Shown piece after piece: positions 56,243-64,000 of a DNA stretch of 64,000 nucleotides. Each line of letters begins with the position of its first letter. The stretch's first letter is position 1. The DNA comes from Skermanella stibiiresistens SB22 (lineage in GTDB: Bacteria > Pseudomonadota > Alphaproteobacteria > Azospirillales > Azospirillaceae), in the NCBI RefSeq assembly GCF_000576635.1, contig NZ_AVFL01000001.1, positions 1 to 64,000 on the forward strand. Direction: 5' to 3'. The position numbers and the translations under genes are program-made. The notes below the pieces were generated by a model. That model was not told the origin of the DNA. It saw only the letters and a program-made list of their open reading frames with translations, and searched no databases.

Positions 56243-56995
56243 ATGCTTTCGTTTCCCCAACTCATCTTGCCAAAGACCATCGGTCATCGCGGCGCCCGGG
56301 CCTACGCGCCGGAAAACACCCTCGCGGGCATCCGGGTCGCCGCCGATCAGGGGGCCCGCTGGGTCGAGGTCGATGTCAAGCTGTCGCGCGACGGCGTCGC
56401 CATCCTGATGCATGACGACGATGTCGACCGCACGACCGACGGTCAGGGGGCGGTGGCGTCGATGGACTTCGCCGAGCTGCGGAAGCTCGACGCGGGTGTC
56501 CGGTTCGGACCGGACTTCGCCGGCGAGCGCATCCCAACGCTGGAGGAGACGCTGGCGCTGGTGTTCGAACTGGATCTGGGCATCAACCTGGAGATCAAGC
56601 CGTGCCCCGGCCGTGAGGTCGAGACCGCCCGCGTCACGCTGGAGGTCGCGCGCGCGATGTGGCCGGCGGACCGGCCACCACCGCTGATCTCCAGCTTCGA
56701 GGTGCCGAGCCTGGAGACGGCCCGCGACGTCGCCCCGGACTGGCCGCGCGGCTATCTGATCGACCGCCGCCCGGACGACTGGTCCGCCATCGCCGACCGG
56801 ATCGCCGCGACGACGATCAACATCAACCAGTCCCGCGAGGACGCCGATACCATCGCCGATTATCTCGCGACCGGGCGGCCCGTGCTGGCCTATACGGTGA
56901 ACGACCCCGTCAAGGCGCAAGCCCTTGTGGCGCTTGGGGTTTCGTCCGTGTTCACCGACCGGCCGCGCGACATCCTGCCGGTGCTGGGCGACTGA
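56243..56995 (+). CDS. Glycerophosphodiester phosphodiesterase
   Basis: 250 residues from ATG 56243. The GDPD signature IGHRGARAYAPENTLAG gives His15 and Arg16, with VEVDVKLSRDG (Glu42, Asp44) and MHDDDVDRTTDG (His57). INLEIKPCPG and SSVFTDRP complete the barrel. There is no signal peptide, so it is cytoplasmic. It hydrolyses glycerophosphodiesters to glycerol-3-phosphate and an alcohol. Confidence 0.95.
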   Translation: MLSFPQLILPKTIGHRGARAYAPENTLAGIRVAADQGARWVEVDVKLSRDGVAILMHDDDVDRTTDGQGAVASMDFAELRKLDAGVRFGPDFAGERIPTLEETLALVFELDLGINLEIKPCPGREVETARVTLEVARAMWPADRPPPLISSFEVPSLETARDVAPDWPRGYLIDRRPDDWSAIADRIAATTININQSREDADTIADYLATGRPVLAYTVNDPVKAQALVALGVSSVFTDRPRDILPVLGD

Positions 56996-57166
56996 CACGG
57001 CGACTGAACGCCCTGATTCGCGATAATTATTCGGTTGGCACTCTTCTGCGTCGTAAATTTTTCATATATGGAGGCTGTGAGGGTATGGTTGTCACCGCCG
57101 CCGGGTCGAACCGGCGCGCGGGTCGCCGTGTCCGCGAGTTCGAAGCAGCAGTTTTTGGAGGGTTCG

Positions 57167-58564
57167 TTGAAGGCGCTCAAGCCTTTGCTGATCTCGGGTC
57201 GGGAGGTCTTGCCGCTGGTCGAAGGCGGTAAAGGCATCTCCGTGTCCAACGGCGAGAGTTCCGGCGCCTGGGCAGCGGCAGGCGGGGTCGGCACATTTTC
57301 CGGCGTGAACGCCGACAGCTTCGATGATGACGGCAACACCGTCGATCAGGTCTACCATGGCAAGACGCGCCGCGAGCGGCACGAGGAGCTGGTGGCCTAT
57401 TCGATCGCGGGCGGCATCACCCAGGCCCGGATCGCCCACGAGGCCTCCAACGGCCAGGGCCGCATCCACATGAACGTGCTGTGGGAGATGGCCGCGGCGG
57501 AGCGGATCCTCCATGGCATCCTGGAGGGCGCCAAGGGCATGGTCCACGGCGTCACCTGCGGCGCCGGCATGCCGTACAAGGTGGCCGAGATCGCGGTCAG
57601 CTACGGCATCCACTATTATCCGATCGTCTCGTCGGCGCGCGCCTTCCGCGCGCTGTGGAAGCGCGCCTATCACAAGTTCGCCGACAATCTCGGCGGCGTC
57701 GTCTACGAGGACCCCTGGCGGGCGGGCGGCCACAACGGCCTGTCCAACGGCGAGGACCCGACGGTGCCGGAGGATCCTTTCCCCCGCGTGCTGGCGCTGC
57801 GCCAGATGATGAACAGCTTCGGGCTGCAGGACACGCCGATCGTCATGGCCGGCGGCGTCTGGTATCTGCGCGAGTGGGAGGAGTGGATCGACAATCCCGA
57901 CCTGGGACCGATCGCCTTCCAGTATGGCACCCGTCCGCTGTTGACCCAGGAAAGCCCGATCTCCGAGGCGTGGAAGCGGAAGCTGCTGACGCTGAAGGAG
58001 GGCGAGGTTTTCCTGAACAAGTTCTCGCCGACCGGCTTCTACTCGTCAGCGGTCAACAACCCGTTCATCCAGGAACTGCGGGGCCGCGGCGAGCGCCAGG
58101 TGGCGTATTCGGTCCAGCCGGTGGGCGAGCACGACACGGAGTTCCGCGTCGGTCCGCGGGGCCGGCCGGTCTACCTGACCGCGCATGACCGCGACCGCGC
58201 CTTCGGCTGGGTCGAGGCCGGTTTCAAGGAGGCGCTGCGGACGCCGGACGGCACGCTGATCTTCGTGACGACCGAGAAGTCGCGGGAGATCCTGCAGGAC
58301 CAGATCGCCTGCATGGGCTGCCTGTCGGCCTGCATGTTCTCCAACTGGGCGCAGAACGAGGAAGGCTCGACCGGCAAGAAGGCCGACCCAAGATCCTTCT
58401 GCATCCAGAAGACCCTGCAGCAGATCAGCCACTCGGACGATTGCGAGACCCAGCTGATGTTCGCCGGCCACAACGCCTATCGGTTCGCCAGTGATCCGTT
58501 CTACTCGAACGGCTTCATTCCAACCGTGAAGGAACTGGTGGATCGGATCGCGTCGGGCGACTGA
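57167..58564 (+). CDS. NPD/nitronate-monooxygenase-family flavin oxidoreductase with C-terminal cysteine cluster
   Basis: About 465 residues. TTG 57167 has GGAGG five bases upstream and gives MKALKPLLISGREVLPL, the usual start of this family; ATGs further upstream (57068, 57035) give unlikely extensions. The TIM-barrel FMN domain has PLVEGGKGISVSNG, GMVHGVTCGAG and IVMAGGVWYLREW. The C-terminus holds CMGCLSACMF plus a later SFC, giving Cys382, 385, 389 and 412, spaced like an Fe-S ligand set. Plain nitronate monooxygenases of about 350 residues lack this part, so the substrate may differ. The palindrome at 58575-58618 follows. Confidence 0.85.
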   Translation: MKALKPLLISGREVLPLVEGGKGISVSNGESSGAWAAAGGVGTFSGVNADSFDDDGNTVDQVYHGKTRRERHEELVAYSIAGGITQARIAHEASNGQGRIHMNVLWEMAAAERILHGILEGAKGMVHGVTCGAGMPYKVAEIAVSYGIHYYPIVSSARAFRALWKRAYHKFADNLGGVVYEDPWRAGGHNGLSNGEDPTVPEDPFPRVLALRQMMNSFGLQDTPIVMAGGVWYLREWEEWIDNPDLGPIAFQYGTRPLLTQESPISEAWKRKLLTLKEGEVFLNKFSPTGFYSSAVNNPFIQELRGRGERQVAYSVQPVGEHDTEFRVGPRGRPVYLTAHDRDRAFGWVEAGFKEALRTPDGTLIFVTTEKSREILQDQIACMGCLSACMFSNWAQNEEGSTGKKADPRSFCIQKTLQQISHSDDCETQLMFAGHNAYRFASDPFYSNGFIPTVKELVDRIASGD

Positions 58565-58574
58565 CGGGGTTCCT

Positions 58575-58618
58575 GGCGACAACTCCGGGGCGGTACTCAC
58601 CGTCCCGGAGTTGTCGCC
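58575..58618. terminator. Long palindrome between convergent genes
   Basis: GGCGACAACTCCGGG (58575-58589) and its exact complement (58604-58618) flank an inner CGGT-ACTC-ACCG stem, giving a hairpin of about 20 bp with one wobble pair. It fills the gap between the converging NPD-family and pbp1A genes and could stop or protect both transcripts. There is no U tract on either side. Confidence 0.6.
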
Positions 58619-58620
58619 GG

Positions 58621-60684
58621 TCAGTTACTTTCGGGATACGTGTACTCGACCTTGTCGCTTCCCGTCAGGTTCTGGATCAGGCGCTGGAACTGGTTCAGCA
58701 GCGGCACATCCGACAAGGGGCCGGCCGGTCCCGGGGGTGGAACCGCCTCGGATCCAGCATCCGGATCGTCGGCCACCAGCATGGGACCGCTGGGGCGGCG
58801 TGGCGCGTGGTTCAGACCGGGAATGTCGCGGGCCGGCAATCCCATATGGGCGTCGGTCATGAAGTCGCGCCAAACCCTCGCCGGCAACCCGCCGCCGGTC
58901 ACCCGCTTCATCGGTTGGTTGTCGTCGTTGCCGAGCCAGACGCCAGCGACGTAATCGGCGGTGAACCCCATGAACCAAGCGTCGCGGTAATCCTGGCTGG
59001 TGCCGGTCTTGCCGGCGGCCATGCGGTCGAGCTTGGCGGATTTGCCGGTGCCGTATTCCATCACCGCCATCAGCATGCGGTTCAGCTCCGCTAGATTGGT
59101 GGGATCGATCACCGGCGTGGCTCCGGCCGAACCGCGGCGTTGGTAGAGCACCCGCCCGGCGCGGTCCTCGATCCTGGTCACCGCGTAGGGCCACACCGCC
59201 CTGCCACCGTTGGCGAAGGCCGTGTAGGCCCCGGCCAGTTCCAGCAGGGTCACCTCGCTGGTGCCAAGCGCTACGCTGAGGTCCTTGGCGACCGGCGACG
59301 TGATGCCGAGCCGCCGCGCCACCGAGCGCACGGGATCGATCCCCGTCCGTTCCAGCACCCGGATTGCCGCCGTGTTGACCGAATGGGCCAGCGCGTCGCG
59401 GAGCGGCATGGGCCCGCGGAAGCCTTTCTCGAAGTTGGCGGGCCGCCAGCCCTTGATCTGGATCGGCGCGTCGTCGACCAGGGTGTCGGCGGTCATGCCG
59501 GCCTCGAGCGCCGCCAGGAAGACGATCGGCTTGAAGGCGGAACCAGGTTGCCGCAAGGCCTGGGTCGCCCGGTTGAACTGGCTGTCGTCATAGCTGGACC
59601 CGCCGATCAGCGCCCGGACGGCGCCGTCCGGGCTCAGCGCCACCACGGCGCCCTGCTCGGCGCCGGCGGCCACGGCCGCCCCCGAGAGCGTCGCCGCCAG
59701 CCGCCGTTCCGCCGCGCGCTGGAGCCGGCGGTCCATGGTGGTGTGGACGGTGATGTCGTCGTGTTCCTTGCCGATGAACCCGACGACCTGATCGGCGACC
59801 CAGTCGGCGAAATAGCGGTCGCCGTCGCCTTCCGGTTTCCGCCGGGGTGTCGGTGGGGCGGCGCGCATCGTCTTGATGTCGTCCGGCGTGATGTAGCCGG
59901 CGTCGACCATGGCCGACAGAACGACATCGGCGCGTTCGGCGGCGCGCTCCGGGCTGGTGGTCGGCGAATAGCGCGACGGCGCCTTCAGCAGCCCGGCCAG
60001 GATGGCGGCCTCGCGCAGGTTGACCTGGGTGGCGGGCTTGTTGAAGTAGGTCTGCGACGCGGCGTCGACGCCATAGGTGCCGGCGCCCAGATAAACCCGG
60101 TTCAGATAGGCGGTCAGGATCTGGTTCTTGGAATATGTGCGCTCCAGCCAGATCGCCAGGATCGCCTCCTGGACCTTGCGGCCCATCGTCCGGTCCGGTG
60201 TCAGGAACAGGTTCTTGGCGAGCTGCTGGGTGATGGTGGAGCCGCCCTGGACAACCCTGCCGGCTTGGAAGTTGACGAAGGCGGCGCGGAGCAGGCCGAT
60301 CGGGTCGATGCCGAAATGGCTGAAGAAGCGCCGGTCCTCGGTCGCCACCACGGCATGGATCAGGTTGGGTGGCAGGTCGGCGGCGTTGACCGTCGTGCCG
60401 TGGATGTCGCCATAGCGCTGGATCGTGGCGCCATCCGCCGCCAGCACGGTCACGGCGGGCCGGCGTTCCGCCTGCGCCACCTGGGACACGTCGGGGAGAT
60501 CGTAGGCGTACCAAGCCACCACCGCCGCCACGGCGACGCAAACCCAGATGACGCCCACGGCGGCCCAGCCGCCCAGCACCCGGAGGAGTGGCCGGCGGAG
60601 AAACGGCGGCCGGTCACCACCGCCGCGGCTTGGGGACTTCTTCCGGGAAGATCGGTCATCCGGTCGTTCAGGTGGTTTTCTCAA
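58621..60684 (-). CDS. Penicillin-binding protein 1A (bifunctional transglycosylase/transpeptidase)
   Basis: 687 residues. A basic cytoplasmic tail, one membrane helix (about 37-60), the GT51 transglycosylase (about 80-260) with the catalytic Glu116 in ATEDRRFF and GGSTITQQLAKNL, then the transpeptidase with SxxK in GSAFKP (about 380), SVN and KTGTSQ (about 558). The C-terminus has a Pro-rich linker and the acidic end VEYTYPESN. It polymerises and crosslinks peptidoglycan. It is convergent with the NPD-family gene. Confidence 0.95.
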   Translation of the reverse strand: MRKPPERPDDRSSRKKSPSRGGGDRPPFLRRPLLRVLGGWAAVGVIWVCVAVAAVVAWYAYDLPDVSQVAQAERRPAVTVLAADGATIQRYGDIHGTTVNAADLPPNLIHAVVATEDRRFFSHFGIDPIGLLRAAFVNFQAGRVVQGGSTITQQLAKNLFLTPDRTMGRKVQEAILAIWLERTYSKNQILTAYLNRVYLGAGTYGVDAASQTYFNKPATQVNLREAAILAGLLKAPSRYSPTTSPERAAERADVVLSAMVDAGYITPDDIKTMRAAPPTPRRKPEGDGDRYFADWVADQVVGFIGKEHDDITVHTTMDRRLQRAAERRLAATLSGAAVAAGAEQGAVVALSPDGAVRALIGGSSYDDSQFNRATQALRQPGSAFKPIVFLAALEAGMTADTLVDDAPIQIKGWRPANFEKGFRGPMPLRDALAHSVNTAAIRVLERTGIDPVRSVARRLGITSPVAKDLSVALGTSEVTLLELAGAYTAFANGGRAVWPYAVTRIEDRAGRVLYQRRGSAGATPVIDPTNLAELNRMLMAVMEYGTGKSAKLDRMAAGKTGTSQDYRDAWFMGFTADYVAGVWLGNDDNQPMKRVTGGGLPARVWRDFMTDAHMGLPARDIPGLNHAPRRPSGPMLVADDPDAGSEAVPPPGPAGPLSDVPLLNQFQRLIQNLTGSDKVEYTYPESN

Positions 60685-60720
60685 GGTGATCGTTCAGCGT
60701 TGCCCATTGACACCAACACG

Positions 60721-60885
60721 ATGCCTGATCAACGCGGCGATTTCACGGCATTATCCGCCGATCCTTCGATGGAGTCTGAAGAGTTGACGGTGATGCCGGC
60801 ATGGCTCGGGCTGGGGGAGTTGTCTTTCAACATGGATAAAGAGGAATCCGGGATGGACACTGAACCAAAAAGCATTGATAAATAA
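60721..60885 (+). CDS. Possible small acidic protein
   Basis: ATG 60721 opens 54 codons to a TAA, with mostly acidic and polar residues (for example SMESEELTVMPAWLGLGE). There is no Shine-Dalgarno and no known family. It is divergent from pbp1A by 36 bp. Composition shifts towards A and T at its 3' end. Confidence 0.3.
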   Translation: MPDQRGDFTALSADPSMESEELTVMPAWLGLGELSFNMDKEESGMDTEPKSIDK

Positions 60886-61226
60886 TAAGGTATAAATAAT
60901 TATAGAAAGAGCGGTGAAATTATCTAGAAATTTCAAACGTTGGTCGGAAAGGATGGCTGACGCCGTGTAAGGGCGTGGCGAACCTCGGTTACGTTAGGAC
61001 GCCGCTACTCGACGGCGCGTGGGGTTTTTTTACGATGATATTGTTAGCGCTGGGGAAACGCAGGATGACGCACTGGTCAATGGCAATGGACTGCGGCTCG
61101 ATCAGGATCGCCTCCAGCGTCACACAGCCAATGGGCAAGCCGTGGCATTGGGTTCTATCGCAGCTTTTCGCGCGAAGGCGGATTGTGTGGAACGCCGAGT
61201 TCTGAGCGAGAGCAACGGCCAAGAGC
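60886..61226. other. 341-bp stretch without a recognisable gene
   Basis: The first 60 bases are strongly AT-rich, unlike the rest of the chromosome; the remainder has normal composition but several short competing frames with no recognisable product. It probably belongs to the mobile-DNA remnant that continues at 61227. Confidence 0.5.
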
Positions 61227-61319
61227 GGGCTTCGGTTCAAGGGTCGTCAGTTCACGTCTGAGGTGATCCTGTGGGCCATGCGCTGGTACCTGCGGTTTGC
61301 GATCCCCTATCATGATCTT
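61227..61319 (+). mobile_element. IS6-family transposase remnant (N-terminal fragment)
   Basis: Translation of 61236-61319 reads FKGRQFTSEVILWAMRWYLR and then FAIPYHDL, closely following the conserved start of IS6/IS26-type transposases (FKGRHF...ILWAVRWY...YREL). The similarity stops at that point and no catalytic DDE part is found. No start codon or inverted repeats are clear. It is a dead 5' fragment. Confidence 0.75.
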
Positions 61320-61693
61320 GGTCTGATTTGCTTGATCTATCCGCGCCGCATCAGAACACGAAACAGTTTTGCCATAAAGTTAGTTTTAATATTTATTTTT
61401 TCCTATTAATTTTCCTCTCACTATACATATCATTGTTATCGTGTATCATGGTTCTCATATGCATTATGAACAGCGAGTTTAGAAGTTATTGAAATTGAGG
61501 GTGTTCTTTAGACTTATCTATTAACTTTAGGTTTGGTCTAACCTGAAATTTCCTTTTCCAAACATTTCTTTTTGTGTCCATATATGAACAACAATAAGAT
61601 GTTGGACGCACATTAGTATTGCGAACCACCCGTGTGCGGCGTCGAAGGTGAAGGTTCGCTGGGAAAGTTTCTGGTTCACCTGGAGAGGACGTT
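61320..61693. other. AT-rich 374-bp tract
   Basis: Long A/T runs (for example around 61375-61450) contrast sharply with the GC-rich chromosome. No gene is recognised. It may be acquired DNA left by the IS element and may supply the promoter of the following secreted-protein gene. Confidence 0.6.
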
Positions 61694-62065
61694 GTGAGAT
61701 TAATCCACGCTCTTGTTCCAATCGCCGTACTCATTCTCCCCATGCAGGTTGTCGAGGCACAACTGTTGTTCGGCGACCGCTTGGGTGAGGCTCATTACAA
61801 AGGTGATGACACAAAGATCATCATGCAAGTCAGCTCTGATATGTTGGGCAGCGCGCCAGACGGAGAAACCCGTTCCTGGTCAAATCCCCAAACTGGCCAT
61901 TACGGCGACATCACGGTCATCCGCACCTACAACATGACTTATAATAAGAAAAGCCTGCCGTGTCGCGATACCAGAGTGGTTGGCATGTTGGCTGACAAGA
62001 AGGTCGTGTACGTCATTCCTCTATGCCGAGTGGATGACGGAAGTTGGAAAATGGCCGCGCGTTAG
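61694..62065 (+). CDS. Secreted surface-antigen-domain-like protein
   Basis: 123 residues from GTG 61694, with GGAGAGG upstream. Signal peptide (LIHALVPIAVLILPMQVVEA). The mature part has DGETRSWSNPQTGHYGDITV, CRDTRV and DGSWKMAAR, which resembles the RT0821/Lpp0805-type surface antigen domain (SWxNPxTGxxG...CR...DGxW). Codon use is less GC-biased than in the core genes, as expected next to acquired DNA. Function unknown. Confidence 0.65.
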   Translation: MRLIHALVPIAVLILPMQVVEAQLLFGDRLGEAHYKGDDTKIIMQVSSDMLGSAPDGETRSWSNPQTGHYGDITVIRTYNMTYNKKSLPCRDTRVVGMLADKKVVYVIPLCRVDDGSWKMAAR

Positions 62066-62250
62066 TTTCAAAGTAGGATCTCGGTGCGATAGATTTTCGC
62101 TTCTGAATACTGATGATTATCCATGCCCATAGAAAAATTATTCTTATTCATAGCATGAGAGGTCCTTTCTGGCATGAGCTTCCAGCGCTCCGCTAGTTTG
62201 CTGGTCCCCAAAATCGCCGCGACCGCGCGGCTTCGCAGGGAGTAGCCTCC

Positions 62251-62817
62251 GTGAACCGCAAGAGTCATATGACATGTCTCATTGGTATCTCCACGCTCCT
62301 GGTTTCCGCCTGCTCGCAGACGGAGAACATGGCCAAGCCTGTTGTCGCGGCCACCGACACCATTCAAACCCAAGCCACAGTGATCGCGATCAACCGTCCC
62401 GAGCGTGAGGTTGTGCTCCGTGGCCAGGATGGCACGACGATGGGGTATGCCCTGGACGAGCGCGTGCGTAACTTCGACCAGATAGAAGTTGGTGACGTGG
62501 TGACAGCTCAGTACTACGAATCCATAGCGATCGCGGTGGAACCGGCGACGGGAAAGCCGACGATTAAAGACACAAGCTCCGACCAGCGCGCCCCACTCGG
62601 CGATAAGCCGGAAGCCAACAACCTGCGCATCCGCGAACTGACCGCGATGGTCGAGGACATCGACTACTCCAATCGCTTGGTCACCCTCCGCGGACCGTCA
62701 GGCCAGATCCGCAAGGTCAAAGTCGGACCGGATGTCACGAACCTGGAAGCCGTCAGGCGGGGTGACCAGGTGCGGGTCCGTCATACCGAGGCCATTGCCG
62801 TTGCCGTCACGGAATAG
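62251..62817 (+). CDS. Putative lipoprotein with two copies of a small beta domain
   Basis: 188 residues from GTG 62251, with AGGGAG upstream. The start (MTCLIGISTLLVSACSQTE) contains a lipobox (LVSAC), so lipid attachment at that Cys is predicted. Two segments of about 60 residues repeat: TVIAINRPEREVVLRGQDGT...VGDVVTAQYYESIAIAVE and MVEDIDYSNRLVTLRGPSGQ...RGDQVRVRHTEAIAVAVTE. Each looks like a small beta barrel of the DUF5666/OB-like kind. Function unknown. Confidence 0.7.
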   Translation: MNRKSHMTCLIGISTLLVSACSQTENMAKPVVAATDTIQTQATVIAINRPEREVVLRGQDGTTMGYALDERVRNFDQIEVGDVVTAQYYESIAIAVEPATGKPTIKDTSSDQRAPLGDKPEANNLRIRELTAMVEDIDYSNRLVTLRGPSGQIRKVKVGPDVTNLEAVRRGDQVRVRHTEAIAVAVTE

Positions 62818-62853
62818 CGGCCGGCGGGCAACGGCATCTCCAGCCAAGGTAAC

Positions 62854-62967
62854 GGGATCATTGGCGAGCATCTCAGGACACTTGCCGAGTATCCGCCTGT
62901 GCAGCGCGGGTCGTCCATCGACATGACCAACGTTGTGCAGGACTTCCTGCAAAGAGCCAAGCAATAA
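62854..62967 (+). pseudogene. C-terminal fragment of an arylsulfatase-like gene
   Basis: The frame ending at TAA 62965 reads [20 protein letters not shown], then [26 protein letters not shown] resembles the end of arylsulfatases, where a YPPxQxxxS motif precedes the C-terminal helix. No start codon with a ribosome site and no catalytic part precede it; the upstream gene ends in the same frame at 62817. It appears to be a 3' relic left by a deletion. The match is by eye only. Confidence 0.4.
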
Positions 62968-63020
62968 GTTCAGGGCAAAACGGACGGTTCACACTTTGAA
63001 CCTCTTCTCGGGAGGCCGTC

Positions 63021-64000
63021 ATGAAGTTCAGCCGCAGGGATTCCATTGGTCTATTTGCGTCCGCGGCCGTCGTGCCGTTGACGATGCAACTCGCCCAGGC
63101 ACAGACCGCCACCCCGGTTGGTGCGGAAGCCGTCACGTCGGGCGGTGCAGCGCCCAAGCCGGCGACCGAGGCGACCAAGGCGGCCAACCGTGCCGTGCAG
63201 GAGTACCTGAACTTCAAGGATCGCGAGGATTTCGAGAACGCCACGCGTGATTTGATCGCAAGGCCGGACACGTTGACGATCCGAGGTGCCGATGGCCAGG
63301 TCGTCTGGGACCTCGAGGCGTACAAACAGTTCATCGATCTCGACAAACCGCCGCCGGACACCGTAAATCCGAGCCTGTGGCGCAATGCGCAACTCAACAT
63401 GCAATACGGTCTTTTTCGCGTTCATGACCGCATCTTCCAGGTGCGGGCTTACAACCTCGCCAACGTTACCTTCGTCCAGAGCGATGCCGGTTGGATCATC
63501 CTTGATGCCGGCAGTGACTTCGAGAGCACCAGGGCAGCCTATGACCTTGTCAATCAGCATCTTGGGCAACGGCCCGTGCTGGCGGTCGTCTACAGCCACA
63601 GCCACGGCGACCACTACGGCGGTGTGCGTGCGCTCGTTGACGAGGCAGACGTTGGCGCGGGTAAGGTACAAATCCTCGCCCCGGAGCACTTCACCGAACA
63701 CGCGATCAGCGAGTTCGTGATCGCCGGCAACGCCATGGGTCGGCGTGGCATTTACATGTACGGACCACTCCTGCCACGCAACGCGCAAGGGGGTGTCACG
63801 GCCGGACTGGGCCAGACGGTGAGCCACGGCACCGGCGGCCTGATTCTCCCGACGAGGGAGATCAAGCAGACCGGCGAGGAAGTCGTCATCGATGGCGTGC
63901 GCATGGTGTTCCAGGTGACGCCGGGCACCGAGGCGCCCGCGGAGATGAACACCTACCTCCCGCAGTTCCGCGCCATGTGGATGGCGGAAAACACGACCAG
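63021..64000 (+). CDS. Alkylsulfatase (SdsA-like MBL-fold), N-terminal 326 residues
   Basis: The gene runs off the window end. ATG 63021 has GGGAGG upstream. A twin-arginine-like start (SRRDSIGLFASAAVVPL) suggests Tat export. Then QVRAYNLANVTFVQSDAGWI, LDAGSDFEST and YSHSHGDHYGGVRALVDE follow, the MBL fold with His193, His195, Asp197 and His198. The arrangement matches SdsA1-type enzymes that cleave primary alkyl sulfates such as SDS. The SCP-2-like C-terminal domain is beyond the window. It sits 53 bp after the arylsulfatase relic. Confidence 0.92.
   Translation, partial: MKFSRRDSIGLFASAAVVPLTMQLAQAQTATPVGAEAVTSGGAAPKPATEATKAANRAVQEYLNFKDREDFENATRDLIARPDTLTIRGADGQVVWDLEAYKQFIDLDKPPPDTVNPSLWRNAQLNMQYGLFRVHDRIFQVRAYNLANVTFVQSDAGWIILDAGSDFESTRAAYDLVNQHLGQRPVLAVVYSHSHGDHYGGVRALVDEADVGAGKVQILAPEHFTEHAISEFVIAGNAMGRRGIYMYGPLLPRNAQGGVTAGLGQTVSHGTGGLILPTREIKQTGEEVVIDGVRMVFQVTPGTEAPAEMNTYLPQFRAMWMAENTT

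Noticed and set aside
60989-61240. A possible 83-residue reverse-strand protein near the IS remnant
   Set aside because: There is no ribosome site or family match, and forward frames overlap it equally well, so no gene was called.

Overview
The window is a high-GC chromosomal segment from an alphaproteobacterium. The likely group is Rhodospirillales/Azospirillales, judged from gene order and families; no genus can be fixed from the sequence alone. Supporting signs are the conserved blocks rimP-nusA-ylxR-infB-rbfA-truB-rpsO-pnp, miaB-phoH-ybeY-corC-lnt, an XRE regulator beside metK-trmB, a ccmDEFGHI run, and a DUF1674 succinate dehydrogenase assembly factor. Most of the window is core genome.

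Layout. 0-1.6 kb: two leftward glycosyltransferases, one cut by the window edge. 1.8-5.5 kb: a rightward trio of an ABC-exporter-like protein with a wrecked ATPase site and a large insertion, a cyclic-nucleotide-binding-domain protein and a small methyltransferase. 5.5-6.8 kb: a REP-like palindrome and a LOV-histidine kinase. 7-17.3 kb: the leftward translation/RNA-decay operon from rimP to pnp. 17.3-20.3 kb: trmB, metK and an XRE regulator, with a clear intrinsic terminator and candidate operators. 20.3-26 kb: lnt, corC, ybeY, phoH and miaB, tightly overlapped. 26.2-29.9 kb: a second copy of the palindrome, an orphan antitoxin-like gene, a HerA-like ATPase, an MFS transporter and a small ORF. 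29.9-33.1 kb: a polar amino-acid ABC uptake operon. 33.2-39.1 kb: mscS and a cytochrome c maturation run from ccmD to ccmI. 39.5-42.6 kb: divergent from ccm, a 1022-residue protein with a P460-like domain and six CXXCH motifs. 42.8-44.8 kb: two hydrolases. 44.9-46.3 kb: a small graveyard of broken HipBA and TacAT-type toxin-antitoxin loci beside tRNA-Gly(GCC). 46.4-49.5 kb: an editing/chaperone/quality-control gene row. 49.5-60.7 kb: mixed housekeeping genes (DinB, DUF1127, aminotransferase, GFA, HtpX, SdhAF4, nuclease, EpmB/KamA, GDPD, a nitronate-monooxygenase-like protein, PBP1A). 60.7-64 kb: an accessory stretch with AT-rich DNA, an IS6-family remnant, two small secreted proteins, a sulfatase C-terminal relic and the start of an alkylsulfatase.

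How the genes fit together. The largest blocks serve translation and RNA turnover (IF2, S15, RbfA, RimP, TruB, PNPase, YbeY, MiaB, TrmB), envelope biogenesis (Lnt, PBP1A, glycosyltransferases) and cytochrome c maturation feeding a multiheme protein next door. The best candidates for undescribed biology are the degenerate ABC protein with its cyclic-nucleotide and methyltransferase partners, and the P460-hexaheme fusion next to the ccm genes. All functional statements come from reading motifs and context by eye; no database search was run.
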